From Alysiella filiformis (lineage in GTDB: Bacteria > Pseudomonadota > Gammaproteobacteria > Burkholderiales > Neisseriaceae), in contig NZ_CP059564.1 of assembly GCF_014054525.1 (NCBI RefSeq), positions 630,357 to 694,356 on the forward strand: a DNA stretch of 64,000 bases, written 5' to 3'. This document shows, piece after piece, positions 63,715-64,000 of the stretch (the stretch's first letter is position 1; every line of letters starts with the position of its first letter). Both the position numbers and the translations under genes were made by a program. The notes under the pieces were generated by a model that was not told where the DNA came from, did no database searches, and saw only the letters and a list, made by a program, of their open reading frames with translations.

Positions 63715-63810
63715 TTATTGAATATCAATCTTCAATGAAAACTCACTTGGTGCATACACGCTTTTTGAGTGGCGGATTGCCCATCTTTCAATGCCGAACC
63801 TGAACCGATG
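63715..63810 (-). pseudogene. 3' remnant of an unknown gene
   Basis: A minus-strand frame reads RFGIERWAIRHSKSVYAPSE then FSLKIDIQ and stop at 63715, with a strong terminator directly after. That arrangement looks like a genuine gene end. Upstream the frame runs into a dispersed repeat (GTAGGGTGCAACAGTTGTAC), so the 5' part is lost or displaced. Being just before an immunity-like gene, it could be a lost toxin tail; that is a guess. Confidence 0.45.
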
Positions 63811-63814
63811 ATGT

Positions 63815-63936
63815 AGTCGTGGGGTACAACTGTTGCACCCTACATGGCGCGCCATCTTGTATTTATTGCTGCAAGTCTAAACAGGGCAGATATGAAATCT
63901 GCCCCCTACGAACCGAGTTTTGCAAAGGTCTCAACC
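63815..63936. repeat. Family A right half and palindrome
   Basis: Contains GGGGTACAACTGTTGCACCC and, at the right, GGGCAGATATGAAATCTGCC then GTTTTGCAAAGGTCTC. The last end, GCAAAGGTCTC, is the closest in this window to the IS1106-type terminus. Confidence 0.55.
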
Positions 63937-63950
63937 TGTTTTTGGGATTT

Positions 63951-64000
63951 TTATGCGAAATCGCCGCCAAAACTCATTGCACCTGTTTCTGCGCTGCTGG
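63951..64000 (-). CDS. Partial gene at the right edge (3' end only)
   Basis: The minus-strand frame entering at the window edge reads SSAETGAMSFGGDFA and stops at 63951. The codons look like normal protein sequence, and a repeat starts right after the stop. Too short to identify. Confidence 0.4.
   Translation of the reverse strand, partial: SSAETGAMSFGGDFA

Noticed and set aside
1-64000. tRNA or rRNA genes
   Set aside because: No cloverleaf with a GTTCRANNC arm and CCA-type acceptor stem or rRNA landmarks were noticed; short ones could be missed by eye.

Overview
The window reads as chromosomal DNA of a member of the Neisseriaceae. The main evidence is the very frequent 12-mer AGGCTGCCTGAA (reverse complement TTCAGGCAGCCT), which fits a neisserial DNA uptake sequence (DUS). 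From memory, this spelling is the dialect linked to Simonsiella-type species, with Kingella one base away, so a Simonsiella/Alysiella/Conchiformibius/Kingella-like organism is likely. The species is not proven. A ZnuD-type zinc receptor, NudE, HexR with Eda, RTX proteins and many small inverted-repeat elements fit this placement. No tRNA, rRNA, complete insertion sequence or cas gene was seen.

Layout. 0-3.9 kb: valS and a mosaic of nested small repeats. 3.9-15.5 kb: a giant type-I-secreted adhesin with a proline-rich stalk, Ig-like domains, a zinc protease motif near the C-terminus and RTX repeats. 15.7-23.6 kb: housekeeping genes (trxA, nudE, hexR, L,D-transpeptidase, trmO, a two-domain ABC permease, comF, trmL, rlpA). 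23.7-31.6 kb: an AT-rich, DUS-poor surface-polymer island. It has a three-gene plus-strand operon (DltC-like carrier protein, DltA-like adenylating enzyme, large alpha/beta-hydrolase-like protein) facing a minus-strand pair (Stealth phosphotransferase, then a GT2-TagF-helical-repeat fusion). 31.8-36.7 kb: pncA, murJ, bioH, prmC and a gamma carbonic anhydrase-like protein. 36.8-40.4 kb: a type I-F-like CRISPR array with 60 repeats and 59 spacers and no cas genes nearby. 40.6-43.2 kb: asd, an RDD membrane protein and eda.

43.5-54.7 kb is an accessory region. An RTX lipase gene overlaps an upstream inner-membrane protein gene of immunity type. A Zur-controlled znuD follows, then three small membrane proteins, one of them frameshifted. 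A short coding repeat (peptide MAMWKAGLISQDEFLNLIS) lies just upstream of four of these membrane-protein genes. 54.9-58.1 kb: a LysR regulator, then a divergent HxlR regulator and lipoprotein-DoxX-oxidoreductase operon around a perfect 16-bp palindrome. 58.2-62.3 kb: rlmD, murB and a MATE transporter. 62.4-64 kb: a small element nested inside another, an Imm11-like orphan immunity gene and gene remnants.

How it fits together. The polymer island could make a glycerol-phosphate- or sugar-phosphate-type capsule and possibly aminoacylate it, as Dlt proteins do for Gram-positive teichoic acids; this is inference. The CRISPR array and the DUS signal meet in two spacers that contain DUS words, which suggests immunity against DNA of related neisserial bacteria or their phages.
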